The notes under the pieces were generated by a model. It saw nothing but the letters and a program-made list of their open reading frames with translations, was not told where the DNA came from and made no database searches. Positions 24,450-34,713 of a stretch of 64,000 bases of DNA are shown one piece after another; within the stretch, counting starts at the first letter, position 1; each line of letters opens with the position of its first letter. Origin of the DNA: Streptomyces sp. NBC_01298 (lineage in GTDB: Bacteria > Actinomycetota > Actinomycetes > Streptomycetales > Streptomycetaceae); the NCBI RefSeq assembly GCF_035978755.1, contig NZ_CP108414.1, positions 434,001 to 498,000 of the forward strand, read 5' to 3'. Position numbers and translations under genes: made by a program.

Positions 24450-25748
24450 TCAGCAGTCCTGTACGGGCTGTCCCGTTGCGATCCGGTGCGGGGCCCGGCC
24501 GTCGAGGAGGAGCACCGCGAGGGCCCGCAGGGGCTGGTTCAGCGGAACGAACGCGCCGCCCTCGACGGGTACCGCCCGTACGCCGTGCAGGGCCAGGAGG
24601 CTGCCCGTCCGCGCGTACTGGGCCGGGGTGAGCCGGTAGCCGCAGGGCGGGTCGGCGAGGATCTCCCCCGCTGCCGCGGGAGCGTTGTCCGCGCCGCCCA
24701 GCAGGACCGGGCCCACCGCGCTCCCGGCTGCCCGTCGCGCGCCGTCCGAGGCCGCCGCCAGGGGGCCCGTACGTGTGGAGACGTAGGCGAACAGGCCCCT
24801 CAGTGCGGCCAGTTGGGAGCCGACCCGGCGGCGGTGGTTGAGGGACGGGTCGGCCCGCTCGGCTTCCCCGGCCCTGCCCGAGGGTGCTTCGACGCGGCTT
24901 TCGATCAGCAGCGCGACCGCGTGCTTGACGCCCGCCGTGTTGCGCAGGATCCGCTCCTGGCCGTCGCCGGCGGACTGCCCGACCGGGGCGCCGGTCACGG
25001 GGTCGGTGCGGATGCCGTAGGTCCCGGTGGAATGGCCCGACGCGTGCGCCGCGCCGCGTACGTACGCTTCGGACAGGGCGCGGGACTGCGCGTACACCGC
25101 CGGGTCGGTGTTGAGGTTGCGCGGCCAGAGGTCGAAGAGGTCCTTGTCGTAGGTCCCCGGCGTCGCCCGGTACTCGTGCAGGTCGTACACGAGGTGCGGT
25201 CGGTGGTCGCGCAGCACGGCGGCCATCGCCCGCGCCTCCGGTGAAGTCAGGGCCATGTGGTCGCGGTTGATGTCGGTGCCCCCGGCGTTGGCACGGGTGC
25301 CGGCCGCCCGCCCGTCCGGGTTGGCCGTCGGGACCACAAGCAGGGTGACCGCTTCCAGGAGCCGCAGGGCCGCCGCTTCCCGGGCGTGGGCGAGGTCCCG
25401 CACGGTGCTCAGGCAGGCCTCGCGCCCCGCCGGTTCGTCCCCGTGCTGGCCGCACACCAGCAGGACGGTGACGGGGCCCCGGCCCAGACTCACCAGGTGC
25501 AGCGGGCGGCCCCGCGGGGTCGTGCCGATGGTCCGGACGGTGGCGCGCCCGCCGGGCCGGCCGATCGCGTGGAGCAGCTCCCGCTCCTGGGACTCACTGG
25601 TCCAGTGCGCACCGTCCGTGGCCTCGAAGCCGGTACGGGGCGGCCCCTCGGCCGCACGCACCGGGCCGGAGGTCAGGGTCGCCGCGAGCACGGCCGCCAG
25701 GGTTGCGGCGAGCGCGGACAGGCCGCGCGCCGTCGTCTTCTCGGTCAC
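24450..25748 (-). CDS. Secreted M14 zinc carboxypeptidase
   Basis: A 432-residue exported metallopeptidase. A signal peptide ends near residue 32 (VRAAEG). Zinc ligands are in [11 protein letters not shown] (HxxE) and VYDLHEY, with substrate Arg in INRDH and catalytic Glu in LLIESR, as in the M14 family that removes C-terminal residues. A C-terminal domain of about 150 residues without recognised motif follows. GTG 25748 lies 6 bases after a -10-like TACAAC (25755-25760 on the plus strand), so the mRNA is probably leaderless. Confidence 0.88.
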   Translation of the reverse strand: MTEKTTARGLSALAATLAAVLAATLTSGPVRAAEGPPRTGFEATDGAHWTSESQERELLHAIGRPGGRATVRTIGTTPRGRPLHLVSLGRGPVTVLLVCGQHGDEPAGREACLSTVRDLAHAREAAALRLLEAVTLLVVPTANPDGRAAGTRANAGGTDINRDHMALTSPEARAMAAVLRDHRPHLVYDLHEYRATPGTYDKDLFDLWPRNLNTDPAVYAQSRALSEAYVRGAAHASGHSTGTYGIRTDPVTGAPVGQSAGDGQERILRNTAGVKHAVALLIESRVEAPSGRAGEAERADPSLNHRRRVGSQLAALRGLFAYVSTRTGPLAAASDGARRAAGSAVGPVLLGGADNAPAAAGEILADPPCGYRLTPAQYARTGSLLALHGVRAVPVEGGAFVPLNQPLRALAVLLLDGRAPHRIATGQPVQDC

Positions 25749-25887
25749 GCCCCGGTTGTAGCGGGACCGGGACCCCCGCCGCAGGGATCTCCTCCTGAAC
25801 TCACCCGGGTGGCCGGGCGAGTTCCTCCCGTAGGGCTCGCCCCGGGCCCCTGGCGCGGCCGGCCCTCCGACCCCCGGCCCGCACCGG

Positions 25888-28206
25888 CTACGGCTGTTCG
25901 TCCAGCCCCTCCGGCAGCCGGCCGGTGTGCAGCACCCCCAGGTTCTGGGTCGCGCGCGTCAGGGCGACGTAGAGATCGCTGGGCTCGTGGTCCGCGGGTT
26001 CCACGACGATCACGGTGTCGAACTCCAGGCCCTTGGCCTGCCGCGGAGCGAGCAGGACCACGGGGTGGGTGAGGTCGGGCTCCTCCCCCGCCCGGACGCC
26101 GGGCAGTGCGGCCGCCAGGGCCTCGTGAAGCGGGCGCGGGGCGATGACCGCCAGGCGGCCCCCGGCCGGCGCGCCCTCCCGTACCGCGTCGGCGACCGCC
26201 GCGGCCAGGTCGTCGGTCCGTGCCACCCAGGGGCGGCGCCCCGTGGAGCGGACCGAGCGCGGCGGCTCGAAGCCGGGGTGGCGGGCCCGGAGCACGGCTG
26301 CCGCCAGCTCCATGATCTCGGCGGGCGTACGGTAGTTGACGGCGAGGCGCACCAGCTCCCAGCGGTCTTCCACGTAGGGCGCCAGGATCTGCTGCCAGGA
26401 ACCGCAGCCGGCCTCGTCGCCCGTCTGGGCCGGGTCGCCCACCAGCGTCATGGAACGGGTCGGGCAGCGCCTCATGAGCAGGCGCCAGGCCATGGCGGAC
26501 AGTTCCTGCGCCTCGTCCACGATCACGTGCCCGAAGGCCCAGGTGCGGTCGGCGGCGGCCCGTTCGGCGGCGCTGCGGTGGTCGGCCTCCTCCTGCCGCT
26601 CGGCCATCCGCTCGGCGTCGATGATGTCGTGGGCCGCGAGGAACTCGTTCTCCATGTCCTCGAACTCGTAGGAGTCCGAGCCGGCCGACAGGTCCAGGAC
26701 GCCCTGCGCGTACGCGACGCGTTCGAGGCGCTCGCGCTCCTCGGCGGCGCGCCGCGCGGTGTCGTCCACTCCGAGCAGTTCGGCGGCCTCGTCGAGCAGC
26801 GGGACGTCGGCCGGGGTCCAGTCCGCGTCGCCCGTCGTCGTGCGCCGGATCAGCTCGGCGTCCCGGTCGGGGAGGTAGGTGGGCTCGGCGAGGTAGTCGG
26901 AGATCAGCTGCCGGGGGGTGAGCGGGGGCCACAGCGTGTCGATGGCGGCGTGCACCTCGGCGCTGGTCGCGATCTCCTTGCCCAGTTGGGCGATGTCGTC
27001 GGGGCCCAGCAGGTTGGGGCCGCCGTAGGGGTCGGCGCCGAGCCGGTCGGCGAGCTGTTCGGTGAGCGCGTCGATGATCCGGAAGGCGAAGTAGGGGCGG
27101 GCGAGGTTGTGCGGCAGTCCGGTGGCGCGGGCCCGGTCCCGGGCCTCGTGGGCCATGGTCCGGTCAAGCAGCAGCGTCCCGTAGTCGTCGTGGTCGATCA
27201 CCAGGGCCGGTTCGGGGACCACGTCGGCGTCCTCGCCGCTGCCCGCGGGCACGGTGTCCGGCAGGGCCTGGCGGTCGCTCACGACGTGGGCGAGGATCCC
27301 CGCCATCTCGGCGCGCCCCTTGACGGCGGCGGCGCCGGGGCGGTCGGCGGCGCTCGCGCGCACTCCGGGGAACAGTTCGCCCGGGGTGGCGAGCAGGACC
27401 CCGGTCTCGCCGAGGGCCGGGAGGACCTCGCCGATGTAGCCGAGGAAGGCCGGGTTCGGCCCGACGATCAGTACGCCGCGCTTGGCGAGCAGCTCGCGGT
27501 GCGCGTAGAGCAGGTAGGCGGCCCGGTGCAGGGCCACGGCGGTCTTTCCGGTGCCCGGGCCGCCCTCGACCACCAGGACGCCGCGGTGGGTGGAGCGGAT
27601 GATGCGGTCCTGCTCGGCCTGGATGGTCCGCACGATGTCGTGCATCCGGCCGGTCCGGGCCGCGTCGAGCGCGGAGAGCAGCACCGCGTCCGCGTCGGCC
27701 CCCTCGTGGCCGGTGCGCTCCGTGTCGGCGAGGTCGAGGATCTCGTCGTGCAGGGCCGTGACCTCGCGGCCCCGGGTGGTGATGTGGCGGCGCCTGCGCA
27801 GCCCCATGGGGGAATATCCGGTCGCGAGATAGAACGGGCGTGCGACATCCGCCCGCCAATCGAGTACGAGAGGGGTGCGTTCCCGGTCGTCCTGCCTGAT
27901 TCCGATGCGGCCGATGTGGTGGTCCGAACCGTCGGAGAACTCCAGCCTGCCGAAACACAGGCCGCTTTCGCCGGAGTTCAGAGCGGAAAGCAGACCGGAC
28001 TGTTCAGCGACCACGATGTCCCGCTCCAGCCTCGCCTGGAACCCGCTGCCGGCCTCGCCGAGTGCGCCCCGCACGGCACGATCGGCCTGCTCCCGCAGGT
28101 CATCGAGGCGTACGTAGAGAGCCGTGATGAATTGCTGTTCATTCCGGAATTCTTCGGTCGGCTCGGTCGGCTCACTCGACTCGGGTGACTCGGTTGACAA
28201 TTCCAC
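25888..28206 (-). CDS. HelD-type UvrD-like ATPase (RNA polymerase recycling)
   Basis: A 772-residue superfamily 1 motor. An N-terminal coiled-coil arm ([24 protein letters not shown]) and HelD signature ([30 protein letters not shown]) precede Walker A GGPGTGKT (215-222), Walker [11 protein letters not shown], and the C-terminal [14 protein letters not shown] motif VI. HelD proteins pull stalled RNA polymerase off DNA; the related HelR gives rifamycin tolerance. A rifampicin monooxygenase gene lies 8 kb away, but no rifamycin-associated element precedes this gene. GTG 28206 overlaps its own AGGAG; the TTG at 28200 has AGGAG 5 bases upstream and may be the true start. Confidence 0.9.
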   Translation of the reverse strand: MELSTESPESSEPTEPTEEFRNEQQFITALYVRLDDLREQADRAVRGALGEAGSGFQARLERDIVVAEQSGLLSALNSGESGLCFGRLEFSDGSDHHIGRIGIRQDDRERTPLVLDWRADVARPFYLATGYSPMGLRRRRHITTRGREVTALHDEILDLADTERTGHEGADADAVLLSALDAARTGRMHDIVRTIQAEQDRIIRSTHRGVLVVEGGPGTGKTAVALHRAAYLLYAHRELLAKRGVLIVGPNPAFLGYIGEVLPALGETGVLLATPGELFPGVRASAADRPGAAAVKGRAEMAGILAHVVSDRQALPDTVPAGSGEDADVVPEPALVIDHDDYGTLLLDRTMAHEARDRARATGLPHNLARPYFAFRIIDALTEQLADRLGADPYGGPNLLGPDDIAQLGKEIATSAEVHAAIDTLWPPLTPRQLISDYLAEPTYLPDRDAELIRRTTTGDADWTPADVPLLDEAAELLGVDDTARRAAEERERLERVAYAQGVLDLSAGSDSYEFEDMENEFLAAHDIIDAERMAERQEEADHRSAAERAAADRTWAFGHVIVDEAQELSAMAWRLLMRRCPTRSMTLVGDPAQTGDEAGCGSWQQILAPYVEDRWELVRLAVNYRTPAEIMELAAAVLRARHPGFEPPRSVRSTGRRPWVARTDDLAAAVADAVREGAPAGGRLAVIAPRPLHEALAAALPGVRAGEEPDLTHPVVLLAPRQAKGLEFDTVIVVEPADHEPSDLYVALTRATQNLGVLHTGRLPEGLDEQP

Positions 28207-28286
28207 TCCTGACGCGGTACGGTGTCCTCATAAGCTTCTTCACTTTTCGACTCAGCCTCGATGTGAAACATCAAATATACGCAGAC

Positions 28287-28320
28287 AAACACCCCGGCCG
28301 TCAATCGGTCCGGGGTGTTT
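28287..28320 (-). terminator. Intrinsic terminator after the carbonic anhydrase gene
   Basis: An 11-bp stem (28287-28297 and 28310-28320, AAACACCCCGG/CCGGGGTGTTT) with a 12-base loop and T-rich exits on both strands. It ends 29 bases past the carbonic anhydrase stop, and also shields the HelD promoter. Confidence 0.85.
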
Positions 28321-28348
28321 TTGCGTAGTGCCGATAGAGCGGCGGTAT

Positions 28349-29113
28349 TCACTCCGTGCGCAGCATGCGGACCCTCTGGTCGACCAGGTCGTAGCGTGCG
28401 ACGGCCACGGCGAGCCGGCCAGTGGCTATCCTGCGGGCCAGGTCCGGCTCCGCCGCCAGCAGGTCCCGGGTCCGGCGCGCGTGGGCGTCGATGGTGGCGG
28501 CGACCCGGGCCTCGCCGTGCTGACCGCGGTCGATGGACGGCCGGATCCGGTCGGCCAGGTACTGGATGTGGGCGGGCAGCTCGGCACCCGTCTCGTCGGC
28601 GTGCACCGCGGCGCCGACGGCCCCGCAGGACTGGTGGGCGAGGACCAGGATCAGGGGGACGTCGAGCTCCAGGACCCCGTACGCGATGCTGCCGAGCACC
28701 GCCTCGTCCAGCACCTCGCCCGCCGCGCGTACCGTCAGCAGATCCCCGAGCCCCTGGTCGAAGACGAGCTCCGGCGGCACCCGGGAGTCGACGCAGCCCA
28801 GTACGATCGCGAAGGGGTGCTGCTCCCGCGTCACTTGGAGCCGTACGGAGCGCGACTCGTGTGGATGCTGCTGGCGGTACGCAGCCCAGCGCCGGTTGCC
28901 GGCCGCCAGGCGGCGCAGCGCCTCCTCCGGGGTCCGCGGACGCGCCCCGTCCAGGAGTTCGGCGGAGGCCTCGGAGGCGGAGGCGGGGAAGACGGAGCCG
29001 AGCCCGATGACGGAGCCGGCGGAGCCGACGACCGCGGTTCCGGCCAGGGCGGTGCGCAGGAGGACTCGGCGGCTGGGCGAACCAGTGGAATGCGTCTGTG
29101 TGTTCGAGGACAT
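28349..29113 (-). CDS. Tat-exported beta-carbonic anhydrase
   Basis: A 254-residue zinc enzyme interconverting CO2 and bicarbonate. The N-terminus is a Tat signal (SRRVLLR at 14-20, then a hydrophobic stretch and PASASEA), so the folded enzyme is exported. Beta-class residues are intact: Cys107-x-Asp109-x-Arg111 (GCVDSR) and His160-x2-Cys163 (AHQSCG). ATG 29113 directly follows the 164-bp intergenic region shared with the divergent pseudogene. Export of a beta-class enzyme is less usual than cytoplasmic location but is known in actinobacteria. Confidence 0.93.
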   Translation of the reverse strand: MSSNTQTHSTGSPSRRVLLRTALAGTAVVGSAGSVIGLGSVFPASASEASAELLDGARPRTPEEALRRLAAGNRRWAAYRQQHPHESRSVRLQVTREQHPFAIVLGCVDSRVPPELVFDQGLGDLLTVRAAGEVLDEAVLGSIAYGVLELDVPLILVLAHQSCGAVGAAVHADETGAELPAHIQYLADRIRPSIDRGQHGEARVAATIDAHARRTRDLLAAEPDLARRIATGRLAVAVARYDLVDQRVRMLRTE

Positions 29114-29277
29114 TAGGGGACGCTAACCCCGCACCGGCGCGCCCGGACCCCCTCCGGACGGAAATGGCGGGTTCCCCCCGGAGCCCGGCTCGAACGGGAC
29201 GAGCGAGTTGTAGGGAACGCCCGTTGACCGCCGGGCCGGCCGACAGTTGCTCCAAAAGCGGTCACCATGCTGCCGGA

Positions 29278-30187
29278 ATGACCGCACCGCCGCCCCCTCC
29301 GCTGACCCTGGAAGCCGCCCGGGACCTTCAGAACATGCGCCGCGCCGAGATCGGGCCGGGCCTCGGCGAGCGGGAACTCGACGCGGTCGAGAGGCGCTTC
29401 GGGTTCACCTTCTCCGCCGACCACAGGGTCTTCCTCTCCGCCGGGCTTCCGCACGGGTCCCGGAGCTGGCCCGACTGGCGCAGCGGCGACCCCGAGGACC
29501 TGGCCGGGCGGCTCTCCCGACCGGTGGAGGGCGTCCTCTTCGACGTGGAGCACAACGGCTTCTGGCACCCCGCCTGGAGTCCGAAGCCCACGGGGACGTC
29601 CGAGGCCCTGCGGATCGCACGGACCGAGCTGGCGACCGTCCCGCAGCTGGTCCCCGCTACAGCCGCCGTTACCTGCCCGGCACGGCGGGCGAACACGGCC
29701 ACCCCGTCCTGTCCGTCCAGCAGACCGACGTCATCTTCTACGGGAACGACCTCGCCGACTACGTCCGCCGCGAGTTCACCGGCCGGGCGAGCGGCCTTCC
29801 CGCCCACTCGACCGTCGGCTTCTGGTCGTACTTCGGAGAACGCCGATGCGCTCTTCGACCGGGTACTGGCCGAGCTGGGGCTGACGGAGGGCCTTCCCGC
29901 CGATGACACCGACCTGCCCTGGGAGGCGGCACGCTGGGAACTCGTGCGCTGGTGGCTCCGACTGATCGTGAACGGGAGTCTCGCCCCCCGGGACCGGCGG
30001 TGACCCGATCACCCACGAGGGCTGGGGCGCTCTGGCCCGGCCCCGGTCGCTCCGCCCGCTGGCCGACACGGTCGACGCGTACAACGACTGGGAGGCGGTC
30101 CGGCGCGGCGCCCGCGGGCAACTGGACGGAGCCATCGTCGCGGAGGCCGAGCGCCTGCTCGCCGGCCCCTGGCCACCGCCGGCCTGA
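29278..30187 (+). pseudogene. Frameshifted SMI1/KNR4-like gene
   Basis: A coherent protein can be read only by changing frame three times. Frame 1 runs from ATG 29278 to about 29657 (ERELDAVERRFGFTFSADHRVFLSAGLPHG, the SMI1/KNR4 entry motif). Frame 3 runs to about 29832 (YSRRYLPGTAGEHGHPVLSVQQTDVIFYGNDLADYVRREF). Frame 1 then continues to about 29965 (NADALFDRVLAELGL..WELVRWWLRLIV), and frame 2 to TGA 30187 (ITHEGWGALARPRSLRPLADTVDAYNDWE). SMI1/KNR4 proteins are often immunity proteins of polymorphic toxins, but no toxin lies nearby. The shifts may be real decay or sequencing errors. Confidence 0.7.
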
Positions 30188-31219
30188 TAAGGCCCGCCAC
30201 GGCGCCGGCCTCGGGGGCAGGAGCGAGGCCGGGTGTACGGCGCCCGCGCCGAAGCGCAGGCCGACCCGGTCGATGACCGGCTCCAGGGCGCGGGCGTTCT
30301 CCGTGGGCCGGTCGAAGGTCAGTTGTTCGGCGGCGCCGGCCGAGCCGGTCAGCTCGCCGACCCGGGCGGACACCGCCCTCACCCGCGCCCGTTGCAGCCC
30401 GAGCGCGGAGAACAATCCGTACAGCGTCTGCTGGAGGGAGGGAGTGTGGGCGGTGGGTTCGGGCAGGGTGCGCGAGCGTGTGGTGCTCGACCGGTCGGCG
30501 TAGGTGACCTGCAGCTCGACCGTCCGGGCGACCTGTCCGGCGATCCGTAGCCGGGCTCCGAGATCCGTGGCGGCGCCGAGCAGGGCGCGGCGGATCTCGG
30601 CCGGGTCGAGGACGTCCCGGTCGAAGCGCCGGGCGCTGGCGATGGTGGCGGGAGGTCCGGCCGGGGTGACGGTGCGGCGGTCGATCCCCCGGGCCCGCTC
30701 GTGCAGGAGGCGGCCGGCGGAGGCGCCGGCGATCCGCTGCACCGTGGACAGCGGGAGCGCGGCCAGGTCGCCGATCGTCTCGACCCCGTACCGGAGCAGC
30801 GAGCGCTCCAGGACGGACCCGACCCCGGGCAGTGCCCGCACCCGGCAGCCGTGCAGGAACCGCTCCTGTTCGGCCGGATCGTCGGGCAGCACCCGGACGG
30901 TGCCGGGCGGGGCGGTGTCGGCGGCGAGGGTCGCCAGGATCCGGTTCGGGCCGATCCCGCCCGTGCTGACCAGCCCGTACCGGGCCGCGAGCCGCGTCTG
31001 GAGCCGGTCCGCGAGCTGAGCCGGGGACTGCCCGAAATAGCGCGTGGCACCGGCCAGATCCAGCAGCGCGCCGTCCGGTGGGAGCGCCTGGACGACGGGG
31101 GTGATGTCGCCGAGCACCGTGAACAGTTCGCGGTAGATCTCGAAGCCGACGCGGTGGAAGCGCAGGTGGACGGTGGTCACCCTGGTACCGGTACTCGTGC
31201 TCGTACTCGTGCTGGTCAT
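29759..31219 (-). CDS. Inactive Y-family DNA polymerase, ImuB-like
   Basis: A 486-residue protein whose first 335 residues match Y-family polymerases. It starts inside the palm (no D-x-D/FFA motif), the usual DE of SIDEAFLD reads PPDG (49-50), and it keeps the helix-hairpin-helix LPGVGSVLERSL and a little-finger domain. It therefore lacks catalytic acids, like ImuB, which tethers DnaE2 to the clamp; EQLTFD near 299 could be a clamp-binding motif. ATG 31219 overlaps the dnaE2 stop (ATGA). The last 150 residues run antisense through the SMI1-like pseudogene past a stem-loop at 30205-30232 and look like read-through. The N-terminal TSTSTSTSTG comes from a hexanucleotide repeat (31190-31216). Confidence 0.8.
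   Translation of the reverse strand: MTSTSTSTSTGTRVTTVHLRFHRVGFEIYRELFTVLGDITPVVQALPPDGALLDLAGATRYFGQSPAQLADRLQTRLAARYGLVSTGGIGPNRILATLAADTAPPGTVRVLPDDPAEQERFLHGCRVRALPGVGSVLERSLLRYGVETIGDLAALPLSTVQRIAGASAGRLLHERARGIDRRTVTPAGPPATIASARRFDRDVLDPAEIRRALLGAATDLGARLRIAGQVARTVELQVTYADRSSTTRSRTLPEPTAHTPSLQQTLYGLFSALGLQRARVRAVSARVGELTGSAGAAEQLTFDRPTENARALEPVIDRVGLRFGAGAVHPASLLPPRPAPWRALSGRRWPGAGEQALGLRDDGSVQLPAGAAPDRLPVVVRVDRVGQRAERPGPGQSAPALVGDRVTAGPGGRDSRSRSVGATSARVPSVPPPRAGRCHRREGPPSAPARPVPGRRAHRRSPKYDQKPTVEWAGRPLARPVNSRRT
30205..30232 (-). terminator. Stem-loop at the expected end of the ImuB-like gene
   Basis: A 9-bp inverted repeat CCGGCCTCG/CGAGGCCGG (30205-30213 and 30224-30232) with a 10-base loop, lying where the homologous part of the polymerase ends. 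It overlaps the still-open reading frame and has no T tract. Confidence 0.4.
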
Positions 31220-34200
31220 CCGGCGCTCCCCTGACTGGCGTGCCACAGCCGCCCGGCACCGCCGCCGCCCGGCCCGCCGGGAGCCGGCCGGGCCGGCGAA
31301 ACGGCGTCGCCGTCGGAGTGCGGGGGCTCGCCGGCGAGCAGCGTGCGGACGGCGGCGGGACCGCCGTCGCGGTGGGCGTCGGCGATGTCCTGGAGGTTCC
31401 AGGCGTGGGTGCCGATGACGGAGACGGACTTGCCGCGACGGGAGACGGTGCCGCGCGCGAGCAGCAGGAAGTGGTGGAACAACGGGTGGGCGGCCTGCTC
31501 GTGGGTGTCGTCGAAGAAGGTGAGGTCGATCTGACCGGCCGGGCTGCCGTCGTCCAGGGAGACGAAGATGGTGCGCCGTCCGGAGCGCATGGGCGGGGTC
31601 TGGATGGCGACCTTCGCGCCGGCCACCAAGACGGTTCCGCCGGACGGCTGGTCCTTCAGCCGGTGGGAGGGGGTGACACCGAGCTCGGCCAGCAGCGGGT
31701 GCATCGGTTCCATCAGGTGCCGGGAGGCGTCCATGCCGATGACTTCCAGCTCGGCGTCCAGTTCCTCGCCCGGCGTCATCACCGGCAGACCGCTCGGCCC
31801 GGGGTACGGGCCCGCGGCGGCCGGGGTCAGGGTGAGCTGACCGGCGCCCGCGGAGGTCCGCCGGTGGCGGTGGAGCTCCTCGATCTGCAGGAGCAGGTCG
31901 CGGCGGCCGGTTCCGGGGGCGAGGGTGGCGAAGGCGCCGATCCGCGCGAGGCGATCGGCCACCGGGTGGGCGGGCCGGGAGCGGGCCCAGAAGTCGGCGA
32001 GGTCCGTGTACGGACGGCCCGCTTCGATCCGGGCCGCCTGCTCCTCGGTGATGCCGCGGACGTCGGCCAGCGACACCCGCAGGCCCAGCCTGCCGTCCGG
32101 GAGGCGTTCGGTGCGGTAGCTGGTGGCGGAGTACTGGACGTCGAGCGGCAGGATCGGCACGCCGCGGCGGCGGGCGTCGGACAGCACCAGCCGCTTCGGG
32201 TACATGCCGGGGTCGTGCTCCAGCAGCCCGGCGTAGAACGGCGCCGCGTAGTGCGCCTTCAGCCAGGCGGACTGCAGGGTGGGCAGGGCGAACGCGGTCG
32301 CGTGCGCCTTCGCGAAGCCGTAGGCGCCCATGTTCTCCAGCATCCGCCACACCCTGTCGATCGCCTCCGGCCGGTAGCCGGCCGCGGTGGCGCGCTCCCG
32401 GTACCAGGTCTGGAGGTTCGCCAGGCGCTCCGGCTGGGCCAGGGCGCGGCGCGCTTCCTCGCCCATGGCCAGGTCGCTCCGGGTCATGGTGGCGAACAGG
32501 CCCGCCACCTGCTCGTTGTAGATGACCACGCCGTAGGTGGAGCTCAGCCAGCGCTCCAGGTCAGGGTGGGGATAGGTGACGGGCTGCTTGCCGTGCCGGC
32601 CGAGGAGGAACGGGCGGATCATGTCCGCCTGGACCGGGCCCGGACGGAACAGCGAGATCTCGGCGACCAGGTCGGAGAAGGTCTCCGGCTGCAGGCGGCC
32701 GAGGAGGTCCTTCTGTCCCGGTGATTCCAGCTGGAAGACGCCCAGCGACTCGCCTTCGCGCAGCAGTTCGTAGGCGGCCGGGTCGTCCAGCGGCACCTGA
32801 GTGCGGTCGTCCAGGTCGATCCGCTCGCCGGTGGTGCGTTCGATCTCGCGGACCGCGTACGCCATCGAGCTCTGCATCCGCACGCCCAGGACGTCGAGCT
32901 TCAGGAGTCCGAGGCCGTCCTTTTCCACGTCTTCCTTGTCGAAGACGGTGGCGGGGAAGCCTTCGGTGGCGGTGGGGACGACGGGGGTGCGCCCCAGCAG
33001 GGTGGCGTCGGAGAGGATGACGCCGCAGGGGTGCATCGCGGTACCGCGCGGGAGCGCGTCGAGACCTTCGACGAGGTCCCACAGACGCCCGTAGCGCTCC
33101 GCGTGGGCGGCGACCTGCCGCAGTTCCGGGAGTTCGCGCAGCGCGGTGCGGGCCGAGCGGGCGGCGATGTGCGGGAAGGCCTTGGCCAGGCGTCCGACCT
33201 CGTCCGGGGGCAGGCCGAGCGCCAGCCCGGCGTCGCGGATCGCCCACCGCACCCGGTAGGTCTCCGGCATGCTGAGGGTGCAGACCCGCTCGGTGCCGAA
33301 CCGGTCCATGATCCGGCGGTAGACGTCCAGGCGGCGGGCCGATTCCACGTCGATGTCGATGTCGGGCAGGGTGCGGCGGCGCAGGTTGACGAACCGCTCC
33401 ATCAGCAGCCCGTGCTCCAGCGGGTTGGCGAAGGAGATCCCGAGCAGGTGCACCACCAGGGAGCCGGCGCCGGAACCCCGGGCTTGCACCCGGATGCCCA
33501 TCTCCCGGATGTCGTCGACGACTTGGGCGACGGTCAGGGCGTACGAGGGCCAGCCGAGCGTGTTCAGCACCCGGAGCTCCTCGTCCAGACGGGTCCGCAT
33601 GGCGGCGGAGCGGTCGTAGCCGTGGCGGATCATCGCCGCCTCGCACCGTTCGCGCAGGGTCCGGGCGGAGGTGCCGGGGGCCAGGCCGATGACGTGTTCC
33701 TCGGGGAAGTGGACCCGGCCGATCCCGAGGTCGGCGTACGGGTCGAGGCGGCACTCGGAGGCGGTGCGGGTGGTAGTGGCCAGCAGGTGTGCGGCCCCGC
33801 CGTTCTCCTGCCCGGCCGCCCGGGCGACTTCCTCGGCGAGCTCGCCCATCTCGGTGGCGCTCTTCAGCGACCGCTCGCCGTTGCAGGTGCGGCCGGGCCG
33901 GACGGGGGTGAGCAGGCGGGCCGAGTCCAGTACGTCGGCGACCGGCGCCTGGTCCCGGGTCGCGTAGCGGACGGCGTTGGTCAGGACGGCGAGCAGGTCG
34001 AGGTCGGCGGCCAGGCCGAGCGTACGGGCGGCCAGCCGGAGCGAGCCGGGCCCCGAGCCGGCGCGGCGGTGGTGCACGGCCTCCAGCCGCAGGTGCTGCC
34101 CGAACGCCTCACGCCACGGTGCGAGCAGCTCGGCCGCCCGGTCGGGGCGGCCGTCGGCGAGCGCCCGTACCGGCTCGGAGGCCGGTCCCAGCAGTACGGT

Positions 34201-34632
34201 CAACCCTTCGGCGTGCCGCTGGACCGCGGGCCAGGGGACGATCGGCTGCCCGCCGCCGGCCTGCTGCCGGGCGGCCCAGGCGGCGGTGATCAGCGCGCAC
34301 AGGTTGGCCCAGCCGGTGGCATCGCGGGCCAGCAGGGTGACCCGGGGCGCGGAGTCGGCGACGAAGGCACCGCCCCGGGCCGGGGTGCGGCCCTTCGCCG
34401 GCGCCGGGCCGGCCGGGCCGAGGAGCGGGACCGCGAGGTCCGCGCCGAACAGCGGCCGGATCCCGGACTTCGCACAGGCCTGCGCGAAACGCACCGCCCC
34501 GGACACCGTGTCCCGGTCGGTCAGCGCCAGCTCCCGCAGGCCCTGCTCGGCCGCCCGCTCGGCCAGCCGGCCGGGCAGCGCGGCGCCGTAGCGCACCGAA
34601 TAGCCGGAGGCGACGTGCAGGTGCGCGAACAT
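31216..34632 (-). CDS. dnaE2: Error-prone DNA polymerase III alpha subunit DnaE2
   Basis: A 1138-residue C-family polymerase for damage-induced translesion synthesis. An N-terminal PHP domain (FAHLHVASGYSVRYG, with EQGLRELALTDRDT) is followed by the polymerase palm with LPDIDIDVES (Asp424, Asp426), fingers (GVVIYNEQVAGLFATM), and a C-terminal OB fold. The length and lack of the long C-terminal tail of DnaE1 place it in DnaE2. It is coupled by ATGA to an ImuB-like gene and has a LexA box 80-100 bases upstream, so it is part of the SOS response. ATG 34632 has GGAGGTGG 9 bases upstream. Confidence 0.95.
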   Translation of the reverse strand: MFAHLHVASGYSVRYGAALPGRLAERAAEQGLRELALTDRDTVSGAVRFAQACAKSGIRPLFGADLAVPLLGPAGPAPAKGRTPARGGAFVADSAPRVTLLARDATGWANLCALITAAWAARQQAGGGQPIVPWPAVQRHAEGLTVLLGPASEPVRALADGRPDRAAELLAPWREAFGQHLRLEAVHHRRAGSGPGSLRLAARTLGLAADLDLLAVLTNAVRYATRDQAPVADVLDSARLLTPVRPGRTCNGERSLKSATEMGELAEEVARAAGQENGGAAHLLATTTRTASECRLDPYADLGIGRVHFPEEHVIGLAPGTSARTLRERCEAAMIRHGYDRSAAMRTRLDEELRVLNTLGWPSYALTVAQVVDDIREMGIRVQARGSGAGSLVVHLLGISFANPLEHGLLMERFVNLRRRTLPDIDIDVESARRLDVYRRIMDRFGTERVCTLSMPETYRVRWAIRDAGLALGLPPDEVGRLAKAFPHIAARSARTALRELPELRQVAAHAERYGRLWDLVEGLDALPRGTAMHPCGVILSDATLLGRTPVVPTATEGFPATVFDKEDVEKDGLGLLKLDVLGVRMQSSMAYAVREIERTTGERIDLDDRTQVPLDDPAAYELLREGESLGVFQLESPGQKDLLGRLQPETFSDLVAEISLFRPGPVQADMIRPFLLGRHGKQPVTYPHPDLERWLSSTYGVVIYNEQVAGLFATMTRSDLAMGEEARRALAQPERLANLQTWYRERATAAGYRPEAIDRVWRMLENMGAYGFAKAHATAFALPTLQSAWLKAHYAAPFYAGLLEHDPGMYPKRLVLSDARRRGVPILPLDVQYSATSYRTERLPDGRLGLRVSLADVRGITEEQAARIEAGRPYTDLADFWARSRPAHPVADRLARIGAFATLAPGTGRRDLLLQIEELHRHRRTSAGAGQLTLTPAAAGPYPGPSGLPVMTPGEELDAELEVIGMDASRHLMEPMHPLLAELGVTPSHRLKDQPSGGTVLVAGAKVAIQTPPMRSGRRTIFVSLDDGSPAGQIDLTFFDDTHEQAAHPLFHHFLLLARGTVSRRGKSVSVIGTHAWNLQDIADAHRDGGPAAVRTLLAGEPPHSDGDAVSPARPAPGGPGGGGAGRLWHASQGSAG

Positions 34633-34713
34633 CGCTCACCACCTCCAGCTCCTGATCAGCCCCCGATCGTCGACACCCGACTCCCCGTCCGGTCTCTCCA
34701 GCGTAGACCGTAT

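Noticed and set aside
25927..28188. Plus-strand open frame of about 750 codons
   Set aside because: Exactly antisense to the HelD-type gene, which carries clear helicase motifs.
28207..28348. Searched for a rifamycin-associated element upstream of the HelD-type gene
   Set aside because: No GGGGCTTG..CAAG repeat is present; only a small GATGT/ACATC palindrome and a terminator.
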